A stretch of DNA of 64,000 nucleotides, from contig JADJBV010000002.1 of NCBI GenBank assembly GCA_016703535.1, forward strand, positions 1,054,001 to 1,118,000, given 5' to 3'. Each line of letters opens with the position of its first letter. The first letter of the stretch is position 1. The translations under genes and the position numbers were made by a program. Under the pieces are notes generated by a model that was not told where the DNA came from, did no database searches, and saw only the letters and a list, made by a program, of their open reading frames with translations. Below, piece by piece: positions 25,625-34,872 of this stretch. This DNA comes from Deltaproteobacteria bacterium. GTDB taxonomy: Bacteria; Myxococcota; Kuafuiibacteriia; Kuafuiibacteriales; Kuafuiibacteriaceae.

Positions 25625-28600
25625 TCAGGGCTCCCGCTTTTCGACGGACTTGTGGACGCTCGAAGTTGTCCTTGGCCCGGCCGCCTGCCCGTTGCCGTTG
25701 ACCCGGGGCAAGTTGGCGGTGTCGACCTCTTCTTCGGTGTCGAGATCGGTGGTGCCGACCCCTTCGGCCTCCAGGGACAGGCCGCCCATCTGCCGCACCG
25801 CTTGCTCTACCGCCCGGGCGACGTGGCGGTAGGCGGCGGACTTGGCCATCCCTTTGGTCTCGGCCAACATCCGCTCGGCGGTGATCGGCGCGCCGATCTT
25901 GACCGACAACTTGCGGGACTTGGGTGCCAAAGCCCCGACCGGCATCGCGTCGTGGGTGCCGCCCAAATACATCGGCAACAGATCCACTTTTTCGTTGAGG
26001 CACAGGTGGCCGAGGGCCGGCTTGAAGTGGGTCATCACCCCGTCCCGAGAGCGGGTGCCTTCCGGGAAGATCAAGAGCGACTGCCCGCCACGGAGGGCCT
26101 CACTGGCCAAACGCAGCGACTTCTTCAGCGACCCGTGCCGATCCATGGGCAACAGGTTGGTGAAGTTCTCGAAGTAGGTCCGCCGATAGGGGTCGTCGAA
26201 GAAGTAGTCCTTGGCCGCCAAGGTGCGCAGTTCGTCGCCGAACACGCCCAAGGCGTACTTTACCAAGCCCATGTCGAGGTGGCTGGCGTGGTTGCTGGCG
26301 ACGATGAAGTTGCGGTTGGCCGGGATGTTGCCCTGACCTTCGATCTCCACGTCGAGCAACTTGTCGTAGGAGAGTCGCTGGGCCAAACCGAGCAAGGCCT
26401 TGCCGGCTTGGGCGATGGGCCCGGGCACCTTCAAGGGCTCGTCTTGTCCGAAGCCGACCTCTTCCACTCGCTCGACCTCGGCGCCCCGATCCCGCAAGGC
26501 CAAGCGGGTGACGTCGTCGACGTTCTCCACGCTGTTCATCTCTTCTTGAGTGACCCGGGCCCGAGGGAACTCGGCCTCCATGGCCGAATAGAGCTCCAGG
26601 TTCATCAACGAGTCGAAGCCCAGGCCGTCGGCCAAGCGCGTGCTGGCCTGAATTTCTTTGACGTCCCGCTGAGCGATGGCCGCGATGGTGCGCCGCACCC
26701 ACATCCGGGCCTGAGCGTCGGGTGAAGCTTGGCTGCCGTCTTCGGCCAAAACCGGCTGGCGAGCCGAAGCCAAGGTGGCCTCGAGCTTCACGATCTCGTC
26801 GCGCACCAAAGAACGTTTGGTCTTGCGGGTGGAGGTCTTGGGCAACTCTCCCTCCCACAAGTGCATGATCTTGACCCGACGGGCGAAGGCCAACTTGGCG
26901 CCCACCTCTCGGAAGTGTTCCCGGATTCGCTCCCGCACTTCGTCGGGGGTCCAGCCCTTCTCGGCGACGATCGACGCCTCGTAGTCGGGTACCACCAAGG
27001 CCGCGACTCGTTCGCCGGGCCCAGACTCGGCCGGCACGCCCACCACCGACAACTCCTTGATCAACGGTGAGCCGGTGTAGAGCTCCTCGATCTCGTCGGG
27101 ATAGACGTTTTTCCCACCGGTATCGATGATCACGTCTTTTTCGCGGCCGACGATGTAGAGCCGACCTTCGTCGTCCAACTTGCCCCGGTCACCGGTGCGC
27201 AACCAGCCGTCGACCACGGTCTTTTTAGTAGAATCGGGATCGTCCAGGTACCCGGACATGATCGTCGGGCCGCGGGCGATGACCTCACCAATGCCCGCGC
27301 CATCGGCGCCGTCGATCCGCACCTCGATGCCTGGAAGTGGCCAACCGACGCTGCCCGGCGGCGTGACCATCCCTGGCCAACCGACCGTCAACACCGGCGA
27401 GGCTTCGGTCAGGCCGTACCCTTCGTAGATGTTGAAGCCGTAGCCCCGCAGATCTTCGTAGATCTCGGGCTTGAGCGGGGCCGCGCCGCTGACCAGATAA
27501 CGCATGCGCCCGCCCAAGGCGTTGTGCATGGGCCGGAAGAGCCAACGGCCAAAGTTCCAGCTGAGCCGATCGCGTAAGATGCGGTTGAGGCGCATCAGGC
27601 CCCGGACCGCCACCTCGACCACCGGCCCTTGATCCTTGAGCCCGTTGTTGAGCTTGCGGTGGAGCGACTCCCAGACCGCCGGCACACCGATCAGGCCCGT
27701 CACCGGGGTCTCCTCGAAGGCCCGGGACAAAAGTTCGGGGGTCCGCTCCTCCAAGTAGGTCACCGAGGCGCCCGAAGAGAGGGGCATCAGGAGGCCCACC
27801 GAAAACTCGAAGGTGTGGTGGGGCGGCAGGACCGACAAAAACGAGTCGAGGCGGTTGAGCTCGAACAGGGCGCTCATCCGGGCGGTCAAGGCGGTGAAGT
27901 TGCGATCGGTCAACACCACCCCTTTGGGTTTGCCGGTCGTGCCGGAGGTGAAGATGATCGAGGCCGCGTCTTCGGGCTTACGTTTGGTGTCCCGGATCGG
28001 CCGCGCCCGAGAGGCGTCGGCGAAGACCAACTCGAAGTCGTAGACCGGGGCCGGGAACTCGGTGTCGGCCAGGGTCTCTTCGCTGACCGCGTGGCCGTTG
28101 CCGTTGGCGTTGGCCGACAAGGTGAGGGCGCCGTTCTTCTTGCCGGTCAGCTTTTCCGCTTGTTTGGGGCTGGCGAGGACCGCCTTGGCGCCGGCGGCCT
28201 TGCAGATGTTGGCCAGCTCCTTCTTGGAGAGGTCTACGTCGACCGGCACCGCGGTGGCGCCGATCAACAAGATCCCGAAGTAGCTCATGCCCCACTCGGG
28301 CCGGCCTTCGGAGGCCAACATCACCCGGTCGCCTTTGCCGACGCCGTGTTGCTCGAGGAACTCGGCCACCGCACCGGCGGCCCGCTGCACGTCCCGATAG
28401 CTGTAGCTGTCGGCCACGTCGTCCTTGTGCAGGATCCGGAAGGCGGTGCGCCGCGAGTGCTCCTGGGTGCGAGAGTTGAACATCTCGACCAGGTCGCGGT
28501 AGTCGCGGGTGACCGCCACCCGCTTGGGCCCTGGCGGCTCGAGGTCCGGAAACACCCATTTTTCCAGGCCGGGGAGGTGGACCTCCAACCAGTAGTGGCG

Positions 28601-30199
28601 CCAGTCGATGTCGGCGGGGCGGTAGGGCAACAAGGCCCGATCGGCCTCGTTCATGCGCTCGAACAAGGCGCGGGTCTGGTTGGTCCGGAAGACGTATTTG
28701 TTCTCCCAGATGAAGGGCATGAACAGGTCGAAGACATCGACCACCTTGCCCAGCTCGGTTTCGGCGGTTTTGGCCACCTTCCGGGCCTCGGACACCAAAC
28801 TGCCGAAGGGCCCGTAGCGCTCCGGCTCCATGTCATCGAGCACGGTCTTGGCGCGGCCGACCAACTTCTTCCAGGTGGGCGCCGAAAAACGTTCGTAGGT
28901 CTTGCGATCGATCGGGAGCGTGGCCGTCCGTTGGGCCAACTCCGACTTCCACCGCGAGATGTTGCCGGCCTTCTCCTCTTGCTTGAAGTAGCGCCGCTTG
29001 TAGAGGCCCACCAAGGTGATGACCCGGGCCATGCTGCACGGGTTCACGTCGCCGGTCGCGACCTGGTAGACCTTCTTCGTTTCGCCCGCGACCAAGGCGG
29101 CGGCGGCGGCCAAGATCGCCGAGGCCACGTAGTCCACGGGGATCACGTCGAGGATCAGATCATTGGGGCCCGGATAAAAGACCTGGCCGTGGATGCCCAT
29201 GTACGCCAGCGGGGCGCTGGTGTTCATGCCCTGGTTCCAGCCGGGGAACGGGAAGCTGATGGTGCTTTCGACGATCGCCGGGCGCACGATCGCCCAGTCC
29301 AACCCTTCTTGAGCGGCGATGGCCTGTTCACCGAGGGCTTTGGTGAAGGTGTAGATGTTCGGCCAACCCCAGTGTTGGGCCCGTTCGATGCCGGCCCGGA
29401 TCTGCTCTTCGGCTTGCCAGCGGCGGCGCTGGTTGGTGATCGCCGCCCGCACGGTTCGTTCGTGGGCCTCGCGCCCGTCCTCTTTCAGCCGGTCCAGGGC
29501 CTCCTTCTTGAAGGACGCCTCCATCGCCGCGTCGTCGGTGCGGGTCTTGATGGTCTCGATGATCCGCTTGAGGTCCTTGACCTCTCGCTTCCAATCGAAC
29601 TCCACCCCCGGGTAGTCGTCTTGCCGCGGGCAATAACCGGAGATGGGCGTGTCTTCCCGGATCCGGCCCGAACGTCGCCCCGCCACGAAGCAGGTGGAGA
29701 TGTGCACCAGCCGAGCTTTTTTGCAGCCGGCGGCGAAGCGCGCGATCTCCTCGGCACCGATGGTGTTGACCTCCAGGGCGTTGTCGAGGGGCGGGTTGAA
29801 GTTCACCAGGCCCGCCGAGTTGATCACCAGGTCGACCTCGCCCTGGAGCCGAGTTTTGGTGGCGTCGTCCAGGCCCAGGTTGGGTTCGCTGATGTCGCCG
29901 GCGATGGCCTCGACCCGATCTTGAATCAAGGCTTTGAAGGCCGGGCCGAAGCGGTGTTCGAGCTGCTGAAAAACTTCCGAGGTCAGGACCTCGTTCTGGA
30001 GGCGCTCCTGGGCCGACTTGCTGCGGGTGCCGCGGATCAGGCAGTAGACCTTCCCGATCGCAAAACGCTCCAGCAACATGGCCAAGAGCAACTTGGCCAA
30101 AAAGCCGGTGGTCCCCGTGAGGAGGATGTGGCGCCCCGCCAAGAGCTGAAGGGGCGACAGGGTGCCGGCGGTCAGGGCTGGGCCTTGGTCCACGGTCAT
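25625..30199 (-). CDS. Four-domain fatty acyl reductase/AMP-ligase/ACP/acyltransferase, ElbD-like ether-lipid enzyme
   Basis: The 1524-residue protein has four domains in order. First is an NAD(P)-binding fatty acyl reductase (about 20-555; LLTGTTGFLA, catalytic YTFTK at 283-287). Second is an AMP-forming acyl ligase (about 565-1145; TSGTTGKPKG at 751-760, YGLTEASP, GWLRTGD, GREKD). Third is an acyl-carrier domain (about 1165-1235; phosphopantetheine Ser1197 in GFDSLMNL). Fourth is a PlsC acyltransferase (about 1270-1460; H-X4-D at 1304-1309, FPEGTRS at 1379-1385). This order matches, as I recall it, ElbD of Myxococcus xanthus, which makes alkyl ether lipids. The likely chemistry is activating a fatty acid, loading the carrier, reducing it, and acylating a glycerol-phosphate backbone. 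The downstream SDR is coupled. Cytoplasmic face of the membrane. Confidence 0.9.
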   Translation of the reverse strand: MTVDQGPALTAGTLSPLQLLAGRHILLTGTTGFLAKLLLAMLLERFAIGKVYCLIRGTRSKSAQERLQNEVLTSEVFQQLEHRFGPAFKALIQDRVEAIAGDISEPNLGLDDATKTRLQGEVDLVINSAGLVNFNPPLDNALEVNTIGAEEIARFAAGCKKARLVHISTCFVAGRRSGRIREDTPISGYCPRQDDYPGVEFDWKREVKDLKRIIETIKTRTDDAAMEASFKKEALDRLKEDGREAHERTVRAAITNQRRRWQAEEQIRAGIERAQHWGWPNIYTFTKALGEQAIAAQEGLDWAIVRPAIVESTISFPFPGWNQGMNTSAPLAYMGIHGQVFYPGPNDLILDVIPVDYVASAILAAAAALVAGETKKVYQVATGDVNPCSMARVITLVGLYKRRYFKQEEKAGNISRWKSELAQRTATLPIDRKTYERFSAPTWKKLVGRAKTVLDDMEPERYGPFGSLVSEARKVAKTAETELGKVVDVFDLFMPFIWENKYVFRTNQTRALFERMNEADRALLPYRPADIDWRHYWLEVHLPGLEKWVFPDLEPPGPKRVAVTRDYRDLVEMFNSRTQEHSRRTAFRILHKDDVADSYSYRDVQRAAGAVAEFLEQHGVGKGDRVMLASEGRPEWGMSYFGILLIGATAVPVDVDLSKKELANICKAAGAKAVLASPKQAEKLTGKKNGALTLSANANGNGHAVSEETLADTEFPAPVYDFELVFADASRARPIRDTKRKPEDAASIIFTSGTTGKPKGVVLTDRNFTALTARMSALFELNRLDSFLSVLPPHHTFEFSVGLLMPLSSGASVTYLEERTPELLSRAFEETPVTGLIGVPAVWESLHRKLNNGLKDQGPVVEVAVRGLMRLNRILRDRLSWNFGRWLFRPMHNALGGRMRYLVSGAAPLKPEIYEDLRGYGFNIYEGYGLTEASPVLTVGWPGMVTPPGSVGWPLPGIEVRIDGADGAGIGEVIARGPTIMSGYLDDPDSTKKTVVDGWLRTGDRGKLDDEGRLYIVGREKDVIIDTGGKNVYPDEIEELYTGSPLIKELSVVGVPAESGPGERVAALVVPDYEASIVAEKGWTPDEVRERIREHFREVGAKLAFARRVKIMHLWEGELPKTSTRKTKRSLVRDEIVKLEATLASARQPVLAEDGSQASPDAQARMWVRRTIAAIAQRDVKEIQASTRLADGLGFDSLMNLELYSAMEAEFPRARVTQEEMNSVENVDDVTRLALRDRGAEVERVEEVGFGQDEPLKVPGPIAQAGKALLGLAQRLSYDKLLDVEIEGQGNIPANRNFIVASNHASHLDMGLVKYALGVFGDELRTLAAKDYFFDDPYRRTYFENFTNLLPMDRHGSLKKSLRLASEALRGGQSLLIFPEGTRSRDGVMTHFKPALGHLCLNEKVDLLPMYLGGTHDAMPVGALAPKSRKLSVKIGAPITAERMLAETKGMAKSAAYRHVARAVEQAVRQMGGLSLEAEGVGTTDLDTEEEVDTANLPRVNGNGQAAGPRTTSSVHKSVEKREP

Positions 30200-30349
30200 A
30201 AAAAGCGAGCCGAATCCGAGGCTTAGCAGACCGGTCCGGGGCTGTCTTCAAAAGTCTGCCCGATGGGCCAAGTGGCTGGACGAAAACGACTTTTCGCTGA
30301 GCCGCGGTTCATTCTACCCGCGGTCGAGTGGGTGTTAGGGTGGAGCCGC

Positions 30350-32122
30350 GTGGCTTCCCTCCGTTACCTCCTGGCCTTCCCCATGGTGTTCGCCTGCAGC
30401 GATCCCGAGCCGCCCCCGGTGGACCTGGAAGACCGACCGCCCCCGCCGCTCCACACCCCTCGCTGGGCCTTCGAGCCTTGGATCTCCAAGGACATCTCCA
30501 GCGGCGCCGACACCCGGGACTTCGTGCGCGGCTTTCAGGAGCGCAACATCCCAGTGGGCGTGGTGGTCCTCGATAGCCCCTGGGAGACCAACTACAACAC
30601 CTTCATCCCGCACCCGGTTCGTTATCCGGAGTTCGGCGGCATGGTGCAGGAGCTGCGCGGCCAAGGCATCCGCACCGTCCTTTGGATCACCCAACTCACC
30701 AACGACGACTCCTTCGATCTCGAGCCCGACGGCGACACCTACCCGGGCCCGGCCTCCAACTACGCGGTCGCTCAAGAACGCGGCTACTTCGTCAACGAAG
30801 GGGAACGCCACATCTGGTGGAAGGGCGCCGGCGGCTCGATCGACTTCTACAACCCCGAGGCGATCCGCTGGTGGCACCGCCAACAAGATCCGCTCCTCGA
30901 CCTCGGCGTGGCGGGGTGGAAGTTGGATTTCGGCGACAGCTACGTGATGACCGATCCGGTGCGCACCAAGGCCGGGCCGGTGCCCCACCAAGAATATTCG
31001 GAGGCCTACTACCGGGACTTTTGGGCCTACGGGGCCAACCGGATGGGCACCAAGGACTTCCTCACCATGGTCCGGCCTTACGACGAGTCCTACGGCTTCG
31101 AAGGCCGCTTTTTTGCGCGCAAGGAGCACTGCCCGGTCGGTTGGGTCGGCGACAACCGGCGCGACTTCCTCGGCCTGGAGGACGCCTTGGATCACCTCTT
31201 CCGATCGGCGGAGGCCGGCTACGAGGTGATCGGCTCGGACATCGGCGGTTATTTGGATCGGGACGATCGGGATCTGATCGGCGGCATCTTGCCCTTTGAC
31301 GTGGAGGTCTTCGCCCGTTGGACCGGCGTGTCGGCCTTGATGCCGTTTTTTCAACTCCACGGCCGGGCCAACATCACGCCCTGGACCGTGCCGGAGCGGG
31401 TCGAGGAAACCGTCGCCATGTACCGCTACTGGGCCACCCTCCACCAAGAGCTGGTGCCGTTCTTCTACAGCCTCGCCGAAGAGGTCCACCGGGGCCGATC
31501 GCAAGTTACCTTGCAACCGATCGCTGAGCTCCCGGCTTGGGCGGGCGACTATCGCTTCCAGGTCGGGGACGCGTTTTTGGTGGCGCCGCTCCTCGATCAC
31601 TCGGGCCACCGCCAGGTCCCGCTGCCGGCCGGGGCCCGTTATTACGACTGGTGGGATCCGACCCTGGTCCACGAAGGCGGCACCACCATCACCGCCTCCA
31701 TGAGCGGCGATCTCTTGCGGCTGCCGCTCTACGTGAAAGAAGGCGCCATCGTCCCGGCCGAAGTGCGCGGGCCCCTGACTGGCCTCGGGGATGACAACTC
31801 CGCCTCCGGCCTGACCGTGCTCCTCGCGCCTGGCCGGGACACTCGGACCTTTTTGCTCCACGAAGAAGACGACGCCGTCACCACCATCACGTGGGGCCCC
31901 GGCGCCGCGGGCCACACCTTGCGCCTCGATCGGCTGGTGCGCCCGGTGACCCTCAAGGTCTTGGGCCTCGCGCCCCGTGCGGTCCAAGGTGAGGACGGGG
32001 CGCTGACGATGGCCACCAACCGCTCGAGCCTTGCCCCGGGCCAATGGGTGACCGAAGGGGGCGTCACGTGGGTGCGGCTTGCGGCCCAGGGCCAGGGGAT
32101 CAACCTGAACTTCGATCTCTGA
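30350..32122 (+). CDS. GH31 family alpha-glycosidase lipoprotein
   Basis: The 590-residue protein has a signal with lipobox (FPMVFAC, Cys16) and a GH31 barrel. VVVLDSPWE and LWITQL are early strands, the nucleophile is Asp193 in GWKLDFGD, and the acid/base candidate is Asp268 in GWVGDNRRD; later segments are GSDIGGY, FFQLHGRANITPW and EGAIVPAE with C-terminal beta domains. GTG 30350 is chosen because GGTGGAG precedes it and it places the signal peptide first. GH31 enzymes release alpha-linked glucose, xylose or related sugars; the exact linkage is unknown. It is surface or periplasmic and divergent from the ElbD-like gene. Confidence 0.9.
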   Translation: MASLRYLLAFPMVFACSDPEPPPVDLEDRPPPPLHTPRWAFEPWISKDISSGADTRDFVRGFQERNIPVGVVVLDSPWETNYNTFIPHPVRYPEFGGMVQELRGQGIRTVLWITQLTNDDSFDLEPDGDTYPGPASNYAVAQERGYFVNEGERHIWWKGAGGSIDFYNPEAIRWWHRQQDPLLDLGVAGWKLDFGDSYVMTDPVRTKAGPVPHQEYSEAYYRDFWAYGANRMGTKDFLTMVRPYDESYGFEGRFFARKEHCPVGWVGDNRRDFLGLEDALDHLFRSAEAGYEVIGSDIGGYLDRDDRDLIGGILPFDVEVFARWTGVSALMPFFQLHGRANITPWTVPERVEETVAMYRYWATLHQELVPFFYSLAEEVHRGRSQVTLQPIAELPAWAGDYRFQVGDAFLVAPLLDHSGHRQVPLPAGARYYDWWDPTLVHEGGTTITASMSGDLLRLPLYVKEGAIVPAEVRGPLTGLGDDNSASGLTVLLAPGRDTRTFLLHEEDDAVTTITWGPGAAGHTLRLDRLVRPVTLKVLGLAPRAVQGEDGALTMATNRSSLAPGQWVTEGGVTWVRLAAQGQGINLNFDL

Positions 32123-32149
32123 ATCCGCGGGGACCACCGGAGGTCGAGT

Positions 32150-32689
32150 TCACTCCGCGTTGAGCCACGGAGCGTAGGTGGTCGGGCCGTACTCCGGGTC
32201 GGTCAAGGTGAGCAGGGGCCGCTGGTTGCTGTCGTAGCTGATGGCCCAGCTCAACTTGCTGACCTTGGGGCCTTGTTCCCGTTCACCGCCGTTGCCGCAG
32301 GTGTTGGTGGCCGAGGTGCGGATCCAGTGACGGTAGACCGTCAGCTCGTTGCCTTGGTCGGTGACCGTGCCGACCTCGGTCCCCAGAAGACGCATCGTGC
32401 AGTTGCCGACGGTGCTGTCGATCACCGCGCCGGTCTCATAGGCCCCGTCCTCCTTGAGGATCACGTAGAAGCCGGCGCCGCTCGGGTCTTGCCACTGGTG
32501 GTTGTAGCGATCGTAGTACTGGATCGAGGAGAGGGTCCCGGTGAACCACGCCCCTACCAGCGCCGATTCGCTGAGCCCCGACGGTGTCTCCAGGCCGCCG
32601 CCGAGGCCATCGCCACCGTTGTGATCCCGCTCGGATCCGCCGCAGGCGATGAGGGTCAAAAGTGAGGTCGCGAAGAACATCGTTTTCAT
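32150..32689 (-). CDS. Small lipoprotein of unknown function
   Basis: The 179-residue precursor (ATG 32689) has a lipobox LIAC followed by a Gly/Asp-rich linker and a single domain with ALVGAWFTGTLSS, GFYVILKEDGAYETGAVI and ELTVYRHWIRTSATNTC. That 'W-x-G ... Y-x-F/I-x-x-DG-x-Y' pattern resembles small lipocalin-like secreted domains. Three 11-bp-phased direct repeats lie 36-63 nt upstream of its start and may control it. It is convergent with the GH31 gene. Function unknown. Confidence 0.75.
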   Translation of the reverse strand: MKTMFFATSLLTLIACGGSERDHNGGDGLGGGLETPSGLSESALVGAWFTGTLSSIQYYDRYNHQWQDPSGAGFYVILKEDGAYETGAVIDSTVGNCTMRLLGTEVGTVTDQGNELTVYRHWIRTSATNTCGNGGEREQGPKVSKLSWAISYDSNQRPLLTLTDPEYGPTTYAPWLNAE

Positions 32690-32724
32690 GCGACCTCATA
32701 GTGATCCCCGGGCGTCGCTGGGAC

Positions 32725-32752
32725 GCTAAGAAGAGCTTAAGAAGATGCTAAG
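32725..32752 (-). promoter_or_regulatory. Three 11-bp-phased direct repeats (CTTA/CTTAAG), response-regulator-type box
   Basis: TAAG occurs at 32727-32730, 32738-32741 and 32749-32752, exactly 11 bp apart, within GCTAAG, GCTTAAG and GCTAAG. On the minus strand these read CTTAGC, CTTAAGC, CTTAGC, upstream of the lipoprotein gene. Phased direct repeats of this kind are typical of OmpR/PhoB-family binding. The regulator is unknown. Confidence 0.5.
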
Positions 32753-32772
32753 GGCCCGCTCCGGAGTGGGCT

Positions 32773-33405
32773 CTAAAGTTCGCCCGGGAACTCCCGGGAA
32801 TAGTCGCGCCGGGAGGCCTGCAGGATCTGGTGGGCGATCGCTGGACCGTAGACCGGGTCGACGGTGATCCGGGTCGAACTTTCGCCGGGGATCGCTTTGT
32901 AGGTCAGGAAGTAGTGGCGCAGACGGTCGATGACCGCCCGGGAGAGCTGGCCGATCTCGGTCAGCTCTCCGAAGGTCGGATCACCCAAAAGCACCGCGAT
33001 GATCTTGTCGTCGGCCTCGCTCTTTTCGACCATGCGGAGGCCGCCGATCGGTCGTGCCTCCAGCAGAATTTCTCCCCTGGCGATGGGGCGGTCGGTGAGC
33101 ACGCAGATGTCCAAGGGATCGCCGTCGCCCCGATCGACCGAAGGGCCCCCGGGGACCTCGACCTTGGCCACCTCGGTGCCGCAATAGGTGCGAGGCACGA
33201 AGCCGTAGAGGGTCGGGCAGAAGCTGGAATACCGTTGGGGCCGGTCGACCTTCAGGTACCCCGAGTGTTTGTCGATCTCGTACTTCACGCCGTCGGTCGG
33301 GACGATCTCGATGTAGGCGGTCAAGATGTTCGGGAAATCGGCCCCCGGATCGATCCCGTGCCAAGGGTGGGGACGAAAGTTTTGCGGGGGGAGCGAGCCA
33401 GTCAT
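32773..33405 (-). CDS. ppa: Soluble inorganic pyrophosphatase (family I)
   Basis: The 210-residue cytoplasmic enzyme hydrolyses pyrophosphate to phosphate. Family I features are YEIDKHSGYLKVDR, FCPTLYGFVPRTYCG, the metal site DGDPLDICVL, GLRMVEKSEADDKIIAV and FLTYKAIPGE. ATG 33405 is chosen; a much longer open frame upstream overlaps the divergent lipoprotein gene and has no homology. Length is typical of the slightly longer bacterial form. Confidence 0.93.
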   Translation of the reverse strand: MTGSLPPQNFRPHPWHGIDPGADFPNILTAYIEIVPTDGVKYEIDKHSGYLKVDRPQRYSSFCPTLYGFVPRTYCGTEVAKVEVPGGPSVDRGDGDPLDICVLTDRPIARGEILLEARPIGGLRMVEKSEADDKIIAVLLGDPTFGELTEIGQLSRAVIDRLRHYFLTYKAIPGESSTRITVDPVYGPAIAHQILQASRRDYSREFPGEL

Positions 33406-33489
33406 GGTCGCAGCCAAGCACAAACGTCCGAGACCTGGCGAGATCGCCAAACCCTTCCGTCGGGCCGGGGTGGCGTCGTAGGATCGACG

Positions 33490-34854
33490 GTGGTGCGTCG
33501 TTGGGCGGTACTTTTGGGTGGGGCGCTGCTCTTCGCGTGCAGTGAGCCGCAAGACTTCTGGGCCTCGACCCGCCCCAGTGGGGCTCGTTCGGCCCTCACC
33601 GTCGTCGAAGGGGCCTCGGGGGCGCAGCGGGGCGCGGTCAACCTCGAGCCGGGACGACCGGACGCACTTTTGGACCTGGACGTGGAGGGGCCCAACGAGG
33701 TGGCGGTGCTCTACCTGGACACCCCCCTCGAGGAGCTGGCCTTGGCCGATCCCCCGGCCAAGCCCGAGGCGGGTGACGTGTTGGTTCCCCTGGCCGACTA
33801 CTTCTTGAGCGGACATCAGTTCACCTATCGAGAAGGGACCTTTGGTGAGGTGCTGACCTTGTCCCCTCCTGAGCTGTCTCGTTTTCCGTTTCGAGCGCTG
33901 GCCGCACCTTGCCCTTGGTACACGGTCCGCTTCAGCGCTCGCGCCCTGCAGCCCCAAGAGTCGACGGTGGTGGGTTTGGTGTCGGCGCCGGAGTGGGGGC
34001 GCTTCGTGGCGGTCGAGGGCAACGGTCGAGTGTTGTACTTCGACGAGGCGGGGACGGTGCAGAAGGAACTGCACTTGCGGGTGGGCGCCACCGCCGCGGC
34101 CTTTGGCGCGTGGAACCCGGGCCCCAACCACTTGTTGGTCACCACCAGCACCGGCACCTTGATCGAGTTGGGACCGGAGGGAGAAGAGCTCGCGGTCGAG
34201 CAGGTGTCGCCCGTGGCTTTGACCGGCGTGGCCTACGGGACCTTGGCTGGCCTCGATCGCACGTTGCTCGTCGACGCGCGAGGTTGGGTGTACGGGCGTT
34301 ATCCGGTCGGGGACTTTGAGGCCCGGCCCACGGTTCCCTTCGCCAGCGACACCGAGTGGAAGGCCGTGGTGGCCGTGGGAGACGACGGGGTGATCTACTC
34401 CGAGGCCTACGGCGCGTTTCGGGTCGTGGGCAACCGACTGGCCCTGGTGGACGAGCTCACCCCGGGGCCCCAACATCGAGTCCTGACGGCGGCCTTCAGC
34501 GAAAGCCTCGGCATGTTCGCGGTGGTCGGTTTCCCCCGGAATCAGCCGGAGGAACGCTACTACCTGAGGCAAAAGTTGCCCGACGGCTCGGCTTGGTTCG
34601 ACTACCCGCTGACGGCCCACGACAACGACGTCAAGAGTGTCGTGCCCGGCGAACAAGGCTGGATGATCGCGGGCGCCTTGGGCCTAAGGGCGGGGTCGGT
34701 TGGGCTCTTGGAGGAGCTGCGCCCTCAGTCCCGTTGCCGCACCATTGAGTCGACCTTGCGCCACGATTGGGTGGCGCGGCTGGGCCAGCGGATCTTGAGC
34801 GTCGGCCAAGAGACCACCACCAAGGTCCACGGCTACTACTTGCTCAACCCCTGA
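33490..34854 (+). CDS. Lipoprotein with predicted beta-propeller-like repeats (possible paralogue of 15027-16322)
   Basis: The 454-residue protein starts with tandem GTG codons (33490 or 33493) and MVRRWAVLLGGALLFAC, a clean lipobox signal. The first 150 residues include LLDLDVEGPNEVAVLYLDTPLEEL and APCPWYTV; the rest has strand-turn repeats (EWGRFVAVEGNGRVLYFD, NHLLVTTSTGTLIELGPEGEE, VVAVGDDGVIYSE) as expected for a propeller. Size, signal and layout resemble the protein at 15027-16322, though similarity is too low to prove paralogy by eye. A longer frame from 32830 overlaps ppa and is rejected. Function unknown. Confidence 0.72.
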   Translation: MVRRWAVLLGGALLFACSEPQDFWASTRPSGARSALTVVEGASGAQRGAVNLEPGRPDALLDLDVEGPNEVAVLYLDTPLEELALADPPAKPEAGDVLVPLADYFLSGHQFTYREGTFGEVLTLSPPELSRFPFRALAAPCPWYTVRFSARALQPQESTVVGLVSAPEWGRFVAVEGNGRVLYFDEAGTVQKELHLRVGATAAAFGAWNPGPNHLLVTTSTGTLIELGPEGEELAVEQVSPVALTGVAYGTLAGLDRTLLVDARGWVYGRYPVGDFEARPTVPFASDTEWKAVVAVGDDGVIYSEAYGAFRVVGNRLALVDELTPGPQHRVLTAAFSESLGMFAVVGFPRNQPEERYYLRQKLPDGSAWFDYPLTAHDNDVKSVVPGEQGWMIAGALGLRAGSVGLLEELRPQSRCRTIESTLRHDWVARLGQRILSVGQETTTKVHGYYLLNP

Positions 34855-34872
34855 GGGGCCCGATCGTCAGGC

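Noticed and set aside
27629..30226. 865-codon plus-strand open frame
   Set aside because: Antisense shadow of the ElbD-like gene without any recognisable motif.
33406..34656. N-terminal extension of the pyrophosphatase gene
   Set aside because: Antisense to the lipoprotein gene and lacking homology; family length is reached from ATG 33405.
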